Assembly (NCBI RefSeq): GCF_037482405.1
Contig: NZ_JBBHZZ010000001.1
Location: forward strand, 372,001 to 436,000
Length of the DNA stretch: 64,000 nt
Source of the DNA: Pseudokineococcus marinus
GTDB lineage: Bacteria; Actinomycetota; Actinomycetes; Actinomycetales; Quadrisphaeraceae
Direction of reading: 5' to 3'
Part shown: piece by piece, positions 15,919-22,836 of the stretch
How positions within the stretch are numbered: the first letter of the stretch is position 1
How the letters are laid out: the number at the start of each line of letters is the position of its first letter
The notes under the pieces: model-generated
What the model was told of the DNA's origin: nothing
The model's input: the letters and a program-made list of their open reading frames with translations, nothing else
The model's database searches: none
Position numbers and translations under genes: made by a program

Positions 15919-17238
15919 TCAGTCGCCCGAGCGGGCGTCGGGGACGGTGGGCGGCACGGCGTCCGGCCCGAGGTGCTCGCGCAGCCGGGTGACGTACCAG
16001 CTGACGAAGGCCTCGACGTCGTCCTCGACCATCGAGTAGGGCCCCGGGACGTACGCCGGGTCGGCGACGCCCTTCTGCGTCGCGGCGACCAGCGCCCGGT
16101 CCTGCTCGTTGGTCGCGTCCCAGACCGCCCGGAGGGTCGCGAGGTCGTAGTCGACCCCCTCCTCGGCGTCGGGGTGCACCAGCCAGGTCGTGCGCAGGAC
16201 GCTCGTCGACACCGACGTCGGCATGACGGAGAAGACGACGGCGTGGTCGCCGAGGACGTGGAACCACGAGTTCGGCTGCAGGTGGATCGACAGGTCGCCG
16301 AAGACGGGGTCCTGCACGTCGCCGAGCAGCCGGCGGCTGAGCGAGGCGCCGTGCGCGCCGAAGGACCTGCCCTCGCCGTCGAGCGGCATGTGCGTGAGCT
16401 GGAAGCCCACGACGCGGTCGGCGAGCTGGCGGTGGTCGACCATCGGCACCCCCTGCGCCCGGCGGACGACCTCCAGGTCCGCCGCCGCCCGCTGGTACCG
16501 CTCGTACAGGGGGCGGAGGCGGGGGCTGATGTCCTCCTCGTCGTAGGCGAAGAGGGGGAAGTAGGCGGTGATGAGCTCGGGGTGCCCGTCGCAGTGGTAG
16601 CACTCCCGGTTGTTCTCCATGACGAGCTTCCAGTTGCCCTGCTCCGCGAGGTCGTGCTGCGCGGCGACCTTCGCCTCGCCGAGCCGGTAGGGCCGCAGGT
16701 GCGGCTCGACGAGCTCCGCGACGGCGTCGAAGTCCTCCGGCGCCTCGTCGGCGAGGCAGATGAACACGAGACCGGCGAGGTCGCGCACGTGCACGGGCCG
16801 CAGCGAGAAGCAGGTCTTGTCGAAGCCCGGCGGCTGCGCCTCCGCGTGGAGCAGCGAGCCCTCGAGGTCGTACGTCCAGCGGTGGTAGGGGCACACGATG
16901 TTGCCGACGAAGCCGCGGTCCTCGAGCAGCCGGGACCCGCGGTGGCGGCACACGTTGTGGAAGGCGCGGACCTGCTCGTCGTCGTCGCGGACGACGACGA
17001 CCGAGGAGGAGCCCACGTCGACGGTGAGGTAGTCGCCCGCCTCGGGGATCTCGGCGGCCGCCGCGGCGAAGATCCACTGGCGGGAGAAGACGACGTCGAG
17101 GTCGAGCGCGTGGACGTCCTCGTCGGTGTAGAAGGCGCTCTCGAGGCTCGTGCCCGGGCGGCGCCGGCGCAGGAGCTCGGCGACCGGCACCCGCTCGCTC
17201 GTCGTGGTGGCGCTGGACTCCTGGAGCTCGGCGGTCAC
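15919..17238 (-). CDS. gbcA: Glycine betaine demethylase oxygenase subunit GbcA (Rieske)
   Basis: 439 residues. The Rieske [2Fe-2S] centre is CRHRGSRL and CPYHRWTYDLEG (C-x-H, 16 residues, C-x2-H). The mononuclear iron site is in NNRECYHCDGHPEL, with a later Asp in the catalytic domain. This motif set is that of the GbcA/stachydrine-demethylase branch of ring-hydroxylating oxygenases rather than aromatic dioxygenases. Start choice: GTG 17238 is preceded by GGAGGTGG at ideal spacing; the ATG at 17253 would overlap that ribosome site. It is the first gene of a gbcA-gbcB transcript, divergent from an IclR regulator, with a near-consensus promoter at 17383-17411. No separate beta subunit is present, as expected. 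Confidence 0.88.
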   Translation of the reverse strand: MTAELQESSATTTSERVPVAELLRRRRPGTSLESAFYTDEDVHALDLDVVFSRQWIFAAAAAEIPEAGDYLTVDVGSSSVVVVRDDDEQVRAFHNVCRHRGSRLLEDRGFVGNIVCPYHRWTYDLEGSLLHAEAQPPGFDKTCFSLRPVHVRDLAGLVFICLADEAPEDFDAVAELVEPHLRPYRLGEAKVAAQHDLAEQGNWKLVMENNRECYHCDGHPELITAYFPLFAYDEEDISPRLRPLYERYQRAAADLEVVRRAQGVPMVDHRQLADRVVGFQLTHMPLDGEGRSFGAHGASLSRRLLGDVQDPVFGDLSIHLQPNSWFHVLGDHAVVFSVMPTSVSTSVLRTTWLVHPDAEEGVDYDLATLRAVWDATNEQDRALVAATQKGVADPAYVPGPYSMVEDDVEAFVSWYVTRLREHLGPDAVPPTVPDARSGD

Positions 17239-17382
17239 GGGGACCACCTCCATCTCGTGCTGAGCGGACTGCGGGGTGGCGGGTGGGGCACGCCGGGGGC
17301 GAGGGGTGCGGCGGTCGGATACGCCCTCGGCCGAGGAGGTTGCGTCTCGCATCGCGCGACGGTCTCTCCTGCCGATACGGCG

Positions 17383-17411
17383 AGCATGTGAGCAGGTCAC
17401 AGGTGTGTCAA
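17383..17411 (-). promoter_or_regulatory. gbcA promoter with embedded TGTGA-N5-TCACA dyad
   Basis: On the minus strand TTGACA (17411-17406), a 17-base spacer and CATGCT (17388-17383) form a promoter. A dyad TGTGA-GCAGG-TCACA at 17387-17401 covers the spacer and touches the -10, a position suited to repression by the divergent IclR regulator. Confidence 0.6.
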
Positions 17412-17495
17412 GGGGGCGCACGGACTTCCGCACCACCTCGGGCGGGAGCGGGCCGCAGCGCCCGTCCACGGCCCGGGGCGGGCCCGCGCCGTGGT

Positions 17496-17507
17496 TACCG
17501 TCGTCGC
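17496..17507 (+). promoter_or_regulatory. Leaderless -10 element TACCGT for the IclR gene
   Basis: TACCGT at 17496-17501 is six bases before GTG 17508. No -35 is recognisable. Confidence 0.5.
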
Positions 17508-18293
17508 GTGAGCGAGAGCGAGGTGGCCACCCGGGCGCCGACGGTCCAGTCCGTCGAGCGGGCCGTCTCCATCCTCCAGTCACTGGCCTCGCTGGGCTCC
17601 GCGGGCGTCACCGAGATCGCGGCGGACGTGGGCGTGCACAAGGCCACGGCCCACCGCCTCCTCGCCACGCTCGAGGCGCGCGGCCTCGTGAGCCAGGACG
17701 CCGACCGGGGCGCCTACCGGCTCGGCCGCACGGTGCTGCAGCTCGCGGCCGCCGCCAGCCGGCCCGACGACGTCGTGAGCGCGTGCCGCCCGCTGTGCGA
17801 CGCGCTCGCGGCGGAGGTCGGCGAGACGGTGAACCTCGTGGTGAGCGACGGCCGCCAGATCATCACCGTGTACCAGGCGGTCGGCGACGCGATCCTCGCC
17901 AGCCGCGACTTCGTCGGCAAGCACGACCCGCTGCACGCGACGGCGGCGGGCAAGGTCTTCCTCGCCCGCCTGCCGGCGGCGCGCGTGGACGAGCTGGTGC
18001 GCGGCGGGCTCGAGCGCTTCACGGCCTCGACCATCGTGGACCCCGACGCGCTGCGCGCCGAGCTGGCGCGGGTCCGCGAGCAGGGGTGGGCAGCGACCCG
18101 CGAGGAGCACGAGGTCGGCCTCGTGGTCGCCGCCGCGCCCGTCCTCGGCGCCGAGGGGACCCCCGTGGCGGCGATGACGGTGAGCGGGCCCACCTACCGC
18201 CTCACCGACGAGACGCTGCCCGGTCTGGTGGAGCGGCTCACGGGCGCCGCCGAGCGCGCTGCCTGGCGCCTCGGCGCCCTGCGGCGCGGCTGA
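17508..18293 (+). CDS. IclR-family transcriptional regulator of the betaine genes
   Basis: 261 residues from a leaderless GTG. The winged helix-turn-helix is at residues 13-75 (SVERAVSILQSLASLGSAG, EIAADVGVHKATAHRLLATL, YRLG). The ligand-binding domain follows, with ETVNLVVSDGRQIITVYQAV, LHATAAGKVFLARL, GWAATREEHEVGLVVAAAPV and AAMTVSGPTYRL, the usual IclR core. It lies between gbcAB (divergent) and a BCCT transporter (convergent). Control of betaine uptake or demethylation, with betaine or a breakdown product as effector, is inferred from position. The dyad within the gbcA promoter is a candidate site. Confidence 0.92.
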   Translation: MSESEVATRAPTVQSVERAVSILQSLASLGSAGVTEIAADVGVHKATAHRLLATLEARGLVSQDADRGAYRLGRTVLQLAAAASRPDDVVSACRPLCDALAAEVGETVNLVVSDGRQIITVYQAVGDAILASRDFVGKHDPLHATAAGKVFLARLPAARVDELVRGGLERFTASTIVDPDALRAELARVREQGWAATREEHEVGLVVAAAPVLGAEGTPVAAMTVSGPTYRLTDETLPGLVERLTGAAERAAWRLGALRRG

Positions 18294-18333
18294 GCGCCGC
18301 CCCTCCCGCTGACCGCTCCGCCCGCCGGACGCC

Positions 18334-18363
18334 CCGCCCGCCGACCCGTCGGTCGGCGGGCGG
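18334..18363. terminator. Bidirectional terminator-like hairpin
   Basis: Perfect 12-bp arms (CCGCCCGCCGAC and GTCGGCGGGCGG) with a 6-base loop lie between the convergent IclR and BCCT genes. Confidence 0.55.
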
Positions 18364-18376
18364 AGCAGAGGGGTCG

Positions 18377-20236
18377 CTACGGCCCGGGCGGGGCCGCGCC
18401 CCCTCCCGCCGCCGCCAGCGGGGCGGCCCCGGCGCGCACGGGCGCGGGCCGCCCGTCGCGGGCGCCGTGGTCGACCGGCTGGCCGACCGGCTCGTCGACG
18501 ACGTCCCGGGGCCCCGCGGCGCCGACGACCCCGCCGGCCGGAGCGCCCGGCGGCACCGCGGTGGGGGGTCCTGCGGCGGGCGGTCCCGCGGGGGGCGCCC
18601 CGTCCGGGGCCGCCACCCGGGGCAGCGGACCGGTCGCCGTCGCCGCCGGGCTCTCCTGGCGCAGGTCGCGCAGGAGGGCGACGCACAGCGCCACCATGAC
18701 GACGAGGAAGGGCGCCGCCGCGATGATCGTGAGGTTCTGCAGCGCCGTCAGCCCGCCCGCGTAGAGGAGCACGATCGCGACGACGCCGGTCATGGCCCCC
18801 CACGCGGCGGTCAGCCACCGCGGCGGGTGGTCGACGCCGTAGCTCGACAGCGAGCCGAGCACGATGCTCGCCGCGTCGGCGCCCGAGACGAAGAAGATCG
18901 CCACGAGCACCACGACGAGGACCGACGTCGCGCCCGCCCAGGGGAACTGCGCGAGCAGCGAGAACATCTGCTCCTCCTGGCTGCTGCCGTCGAGCAGGTC
19001 GACCGTGCCGGCGAGCTGCTCGTGGATGGCGGTGCCGCCGAAGACGGAGAACCAGACGACGCTCACGGTCGTCGGCACGAGCATGACGCCGACGACGAAC
19101 TCCCGGATCGTCCGGCCGCGGGAGATCTTCGCGAGGAAGGCGCCGACGAACGGGGTCCAGGAGACCCACCAGGCCCAGTAGAAGATCGTCCAGCCGGAGA
19201 GCCACTCGGTGCCGCCGAAGACGCCGGTGCGCACCGACATGCTGGGCAGCGCGTTGAGGTAGCCGCCGAGCGCGTTGGGCCCCATGTTGAGGATGAAGAC
19301 GGTGGGCCCGACGACGAAGAGGAAGAGCAGGAGGAGCCCCGCCAGCACCATGTTGGTGTTGGAGAGGTACTTGATGCCGCGGTCGATGCCGCTCACGGCG
19401 GACACGACGAAGCAGACGGTGAGCACGACGATGATCCCGACCTGCCAGCCGGTGCCGCTGCCCGCGCCGAAGACCGTCGAGAGCCCGCCGTTGATCTGGG
19501 CGGCGCCGAGGCCGAGGCTGACGGCCGACCCGAAGATCGTGGCGAAGATGGCCAGCACGTCGATGACCCGGGCCGTGCCGGCGGCCCGCGGCCCCCGCAG
19601 CAGCGGGGCGAAGGCGGCCGAGAAACCGCCGGGCCGGCCCTTGCGGTACGTCGAGTACGCGAGCGCCAGGCCGACGACCGCGTAGATGGCCCAGGGGTGC
19701 AGGCCCCAGTGGAAGAGCGTGTAGCTCATCGCCTCGCTGGCGGCCTGCTCCGACCCGGGCGGCACGTCGCCCTCGGGCGGCGTCATGAGGTGCGTCACCG
19801 GCTCGGTGACGCCGTAGAACATGAGCCCGATGCCCATGCCGGCCGAGAACATCATGGCGATCCACGACGTCCTCGTGTGCTGCGGACGCTCGTCGTCGCG
19901 GCCGAGGCGGATGCGGCCCAGCCGGCTGAAGGCGAGGACCAGCGCGAGGACGACGAAACCGGTCGCGCTGATGACGAAGGCCCAGCCGAGGTTCGAGGTG
20001 ATCCAGGAGAGCACCTGGCCCGACCCGGCGGCGAGGGACTCGGGGGCCAGCGCCCCGAGGAGGCAGAGCCCGACGACGACGGCCGCCGAGACGAGGAGGA
20101 CGGGCTTGTCGACCGGCGTCGCGCGCCGGCCCGCTCCGTCCTGGGAGGCGCTCTGGTGGTGACGTCCCTGGTGCTGACGTCCCTGGTGCGGACGTCCTCG
20201 GTGAGGTGTTCCTTCGATCCCTGGTCGCACGGACAT
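18377..20236 (-). CDS. BCCT-family betaine/choline/carnitine transporter
   Basis: 619 residues with twelve predicted membrane helices between about residues 45 and 530. The BCCT signature is IFYWAWWVSWTPFVGAFLAK, and MFSAGMGIGLMFYGVTEPV is the conserved glycine-rich region near the substrate site. The N-terminus is a His- and Gly-rich tail coded by 15-bp tandem repeats. The C-terminal 80 residues are Pro/Ala/Gly-rich and lack the charged helix that senses osmotic stress in BetP, so it may serve catabolic uptake rather than osmoprotection. The neighbours for betaine demethylation suggest glycine betaine as substrate. The start ATG 20236 has GAGAGGA upstream. Confidence 0.9.
   Translation of the reverse strand: MSVRPGIEGTPHRGRPHQGRQHQGRHHQSASQDGAGRRATPVDKPVLLVSAAVVVGLCLLGALAPESLAAGSGQVLSWITSNLGWAFVISATGFVVLALVLAFSRLGRIRLGRDDERPQHTRTSWIAMMFSAGMGIGLMFYGVTEPVTHLMTPPEGDVPPGSEQAASEAMSYTLFHWGLHPWAIYAVVGLALAYSTYRKGRPGGFSAAFAPLLRGPRAAGTARVIDVLAIFATIFGSAVSLGLGAAQINGGLSTVFGAGSGTGWQVGIIVVLTVCFVVSAVSGIDRGIKYLSNTNMVLAGLLLLFLFVVGPTVFILNMGPNALGGYLNALPSMSVRTGVFGGTEWLSGWTIFYWAWWVSWTPFVGAFLAKISRGRTIREFVVGVMLVPTTVSVVWFSVFGGTAIHEQLAGTVDLLDGSSQEEQMFSLLAQFPWAGATSVLVVVLVAIFFVSGADAASIVLGSLSSYGVDHPPRWLTAAWGAMTGVVAIVLLYAGGLTALQNLTIIAAAPFLVVMVALCVALLRDLRQESPAATATGPLPRVAAPDGAPPAGPPAAGPPTAVPPGAPAGGVVGAAGPRDVVDEPVGQPVDHGARDGRPAPVRAGAAPLAAAGGGAAPPGP
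20151..20205 (-). repeat. 15-bp tandem repeat coding the transporter's His-rich tail
   Basis: GACGTCCCTGGTGCT is followed by GACGTCCCTGGTGCG and GACGTCCTCGGTGAG, with a degenerate copy on the left. On the minus strand they encode the HRGRPHQGRQHQGRHHQ tail. Confidence 0.75.
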
Positions 20237-20395
20237 GCAGGGGTCCTCTCGGGAGGGGCGCTGGGGCGCCCGCGTGGAGGAGCTGAGGGTGGCGGGACGG
20301 TAGTCCTGCCGGGCCGCGCGCGGGAGGGCTCTCGCCGAACTCGTGCAGCGGTGGCGCCCGGGGGCGCGGGGGGGGGGGGGAAGAGGGGGGGAGCG

Positions 20396-20488
20396 NNNNN
20401 NNNNNNNNNNNNNNNNNNNNNNNNNNNNNNNNNNNNNNNNNNNNNNNNNNNNNNNNNNNNNNNNNNNNNNNNNNNNNNNNNNNNNNNN
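20396..20488. other. Assembly gap (93 N)
   Basis: Unresolved bases between purU and the BCCT gene, preceded by a low-quality G-rich run (about 20365-20395). The stretch 20237-20534 holds no gene apart from a hairpin at 20490. Confidence 0.95.
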
Positions 20489-20489
20489 G

Positions 20490-20518
20490 GGGGACGGCGC
20501 ACGAGGTGCGCCGTCCCC
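20490..20518 (-). terminator. Terminator-like hairpin after purU
   Basis: Perfect 13-bp arms (GGGGACGGCGCAC and GTGCGCCGTCCCC) with a 3-base loop, 17 bases after the purU stop. It is probably the end of the sox operon. Confidence 0.6.
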
Positions 20519-20534
20519 GGGGCGGAGGGGCCCG

Positions 20535-21455
20535 TCAGCGGAAGACGACGGTGCTGTGCCCGTTGAGCAGCACGCGCCGCTGGCAGTGCCAGGTGACGGC
20601 GCGGGAGAGCGCGAGCGCCTCGGCGTCGCGGCCGACCGTGGCGAGCGCGGCCGGGTCGTGCGTGTGGTCGATGCGGATGACCTCCTGCTCGATGATCGGC
20701 CCCTCGTCGAGGTCCGGGGTGACGTAGTGCGCGGTGGCGCCGACGAGCTTGACGCCGCGGTCGAACGCCTGGTGGTACGGCTTGGCGCCCTTGAAGCCGG
20801 GCAGGAACGAGTGGTGGATGTTGATGGCCCGCGCGTGCAGGGCCCGGCACGTGTCGTCCGAGAGCACCTGCATGTAGCGGGCGAGGACGACGAGGTCCGC
20901 CTCGTGCTCGCCGACGAGGCGCAGCAGCTCGGCCTCGGCCGCCGGCTTGCTCGCGGCGGTGACGGGCACGTGGTGGAAGGGCAGCCCGGCGGCCTCGGCC
21001 ATGGGGCGCAGGTCCTCGTGGTTGGACACGACGGCGACGAGGTCGGCGCCGAGGCTGCCCGAGCGCCAGCGGAACACGAGGTCGTTGAGGCAGTGGCCCA
21101 GCCTCGAGACCATGACGAGCACCCGCGGCGTCCGCGGCCCGGTGATCTCGAAGTCCATGGCGAAGCCGGCCGCCCGCTCGGCGAAGGCCTCGGTGAGCGC
21201 CGCGACGTCGACCTCGGCGTCGGGGCCCACGAAGGCGGTCCGGGAGTGGAAGCGGCCGCTCCGCGCGTCGTCGAACTGCTGGTGCTCGACGATGTCGAAG
21301 CCGTGGTCGAAGAGGAAGGACGCGACCGTGCTGACGATGCCCGGGCACTGCGGGCAGCTCAGCGTCAGCACGGCCGGGCTCCGGCCCGGTGCGGGAGCCG
21401 CCGGAGGTGCGGCGACGGCGGGGGCGGCGACGGGCGCCGCTGCGGTGAGGGTCAC
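20535..21455 (-). CDS. purU: Formyltetrahydrofolate deformylase PurU
   Basis: 306 residues. An N-terminal ACT domain (VLTLSCPQCPGIVSTVASFLFDHG) precedes the formyltransferase-like catalytic domain with LVMVSRLGHCLNDL, VSNHEDLRPMAEAAG, AINIHHSFLPGFKGAKPYHQA (catalytic His region) and LVGATAHYVTPDLDEGPII. It hydrolyses 10-formyl-THF to formate and THF. The first 30 residues, rich in Ala and Pro, are an unusual extension. It begins 10 bases after sdaA, with GAGGAGG upstream, as the last gene of the sox operon. There it would release the one-carbon units charged onto folate by dimethylglycine and sarcosine oxidation. Confidence 0.95.
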   Translation of the reverse strand: MTLTAAAPVAAPAVAAPPAAPAPGRSPAVLTLSCPQCPGIVSTVASFLFDHGFDIVEHQQFDDARSGRFHSRTAFVGPDAEVDVAALTEAFAERAAGFAMDFEITGPRTPRVLVMVSRLGHCLNDLVFRWRSGSLGADLVAVVSNHEDLRPMAEAAGLPFHHVPVTAASKPAAEAELLRLVGEHEADLVVLARYMQVLSDDTCRALHARAINIHHSFLPGFKGAKPYHQAFDRGVKLVGATAHYVTPDLDEGPIIEQEVIRIDHTHDPAALATVGRDAEALALSRAVTWHCQRRVLLNGHSTVVFR

Positions 21456-21465
21456 GGGTGCCTCC

Positions 21466-22836
21466 TCAGCACTCGACGAGGTTCAGGGCGAGACCGCCGC
21501 GGGCGGTCTCCTTGTACTTGTCGCTCATGTCGGCGCCGGTCTGGCGCATGGTCCGCACGGCCTTGTCGAGGCTCACGTGGTGGGCCCCGTCCCCCCGCAC
21601 GGCCATGCGGGCCGCGGTGACGGCCTTGACGGCGCCGACGGCGTTGCGCTCGATGCAGGGGATCTGCACGAGCCCCCCGATGGGGTCGCACGTGAGGCCG
21701 AGGTTGTGCTCGAGGCCGATCTCGGCGGCGTTCTCGACCTGGTCGGGCGTCCCGCCGAGGACCTCGGCGAGGCCGGCCGCGGCCATCGAGCACGCCGAGC
21801 CGACCTCCCCCTGGCACCCGACCTCGGCGCCGGAGATGGAGGCGCCGGCCTTGATGACCATCCCGACGGCCCCCGCCGTGAGGAGGAAGCGCACGACGTC
21901 GTCCTCGCCGGCCCCGGCGCGATGAGTCTGCTGGTAGTGCAGGACGGCCGGGAGGATCCCCGCCGCCCCGTTGGTCGGCGCCGTGACGACGCGGCCGCCC
22001 GCCGCGTTCTCCTCGTTGACGGCGAGGGCGTAGAGGGTCACCCACTCCATCGCGCGCAGGGGGTCCTGCTCGTCGGCCTCGGCGAGCAGCCGCGCGTGCA
22101 GCGCCGCGGCGCGCCGGCGCACGCGCAGCCCCCCGGGCAGCACGCCCGTGGACCCCAGCCCGTGCGCCACGCACTCCTGCATGACCGCCCAGACCCGGAG
22201 CAGCTCGGCGCGCACCTGCGCCTCGGTGCGCCAGGAGAGCTCGTTGGCGAGCACGACGTCGCTGACGCGCAGGCCGGTGCGCCGCGTGATCTCCAGCAGC
22301 TCGGCTCCCGTCGAGAAGGGGTGCGCGACGGGCGTGGTGTCCGGGACGAGCGTGCGCGTCCCCGTCTCGTCCTCGTCGAGGACGAAACCGCCGCCGACGG
22401 AGTAGGACTCGCGCCTCAGCAGCTGGTCGCCGTTCGCGTCCACCGCCGTGAAGAGCATGCCGTTGGGGTGGAAGGGCAGCCGCCGGCGGCGGTGCAGGAC
22501 GACGTCGTCGGTGCGGAAGGCGATGTCGTGGCGACCGGCCAGGCGCAGCCGCCCCTCCTGCCGCACGCGCTGGACGAGGGGGGCCGCCGCGACCGGGTCG
22601 ACGAGGTGCGGCTCCTCGCCGGCCAGCCCCATGACGACGGCGCCGACGCTGCCGTGCCCGTGGCCGGTGGCCCCCAGGGAGCCGAAGAGCTCGGCGCGCA
22701 CGCCCGCCACGCCCTCGAGCAGCCCCTGCTCCTGGAGCCGGCCGACGAAGCCCCGCGCGGCCCGCATCGGACCGACGGTGTGCGAGCTCGAGGGCCCGAT
22801 GCCGACCGTGAAGAGGTCGAGGACGCTGATGCTCAC
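21466..22836 (-). CDS. sdaA: L-serine ammonia-lyase, iron-sulfur dependent
   Basis: 456 residues in one chain (beta and alpha domains joined, the usual SdaA form). The start SISVLDLFTVGIGPSSSHTVGPMRAA is the family signature. Cluster cysteines are in GSACSMAAAG, LGLTCDPIGGLVQIPCIERN and at the very C-terminus (LNLVEC), as in enzymes where the C-terminal Cys caps the [4Fe-4S] cluster. It converts serine to pyruvate and ammonia. GTG 22836 overlaps the stop of the dimethylglycine oxidase gene (GTGA). In this operon it completes the route from betaine-derived glycine, via serine, to pyruvate. Confidence 0.95.
   Translation of the reverse strand: MSISVLDLFTVGIGPSSSHTVGPMRAARGFVGRLQEQGLLEGVAGVRAELFGSLGATGHGHGSVGAVVMGLAGEEPHLVDPVAAAPLVQRVRQEGRLRLAGRHDIAFRTDDVVLHRRRRLPFHPNGMLFTAVDANGDQLLRRESYSVGGGFVLDEDETGTRTLVPDTTPVAHPFSTGAELLEITRRTGLRVSDVVLANELSWRTEAQVRAELLRVWAVMQECVAHGLGSTGVLPGGLRVRRRAAALHARLLAEADEQDPLRAMEWVTLYALAVNEENAAGGRVVTAPTNGAAGILPAVLHYQQTHRAGAGEDDVVRFLLTAGAVGMVIKAGASISGAEVGCQGEVGSACSMAAAGLAEVLGGTPDQVENAAEIGLEHNLGLTCDPIGGLVQIPCIERNAVGAVKAVTAARMAVRGDGAHHVSLDKAVRTMRQTGADMSDKYKETARGGLALNLVEC

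Noticed and set aside
17239..17253. ATG 17253 as the gbcA start
   Set aside because: It would cover the GGAGGTGG site that is ideally placed for GTG 17238.
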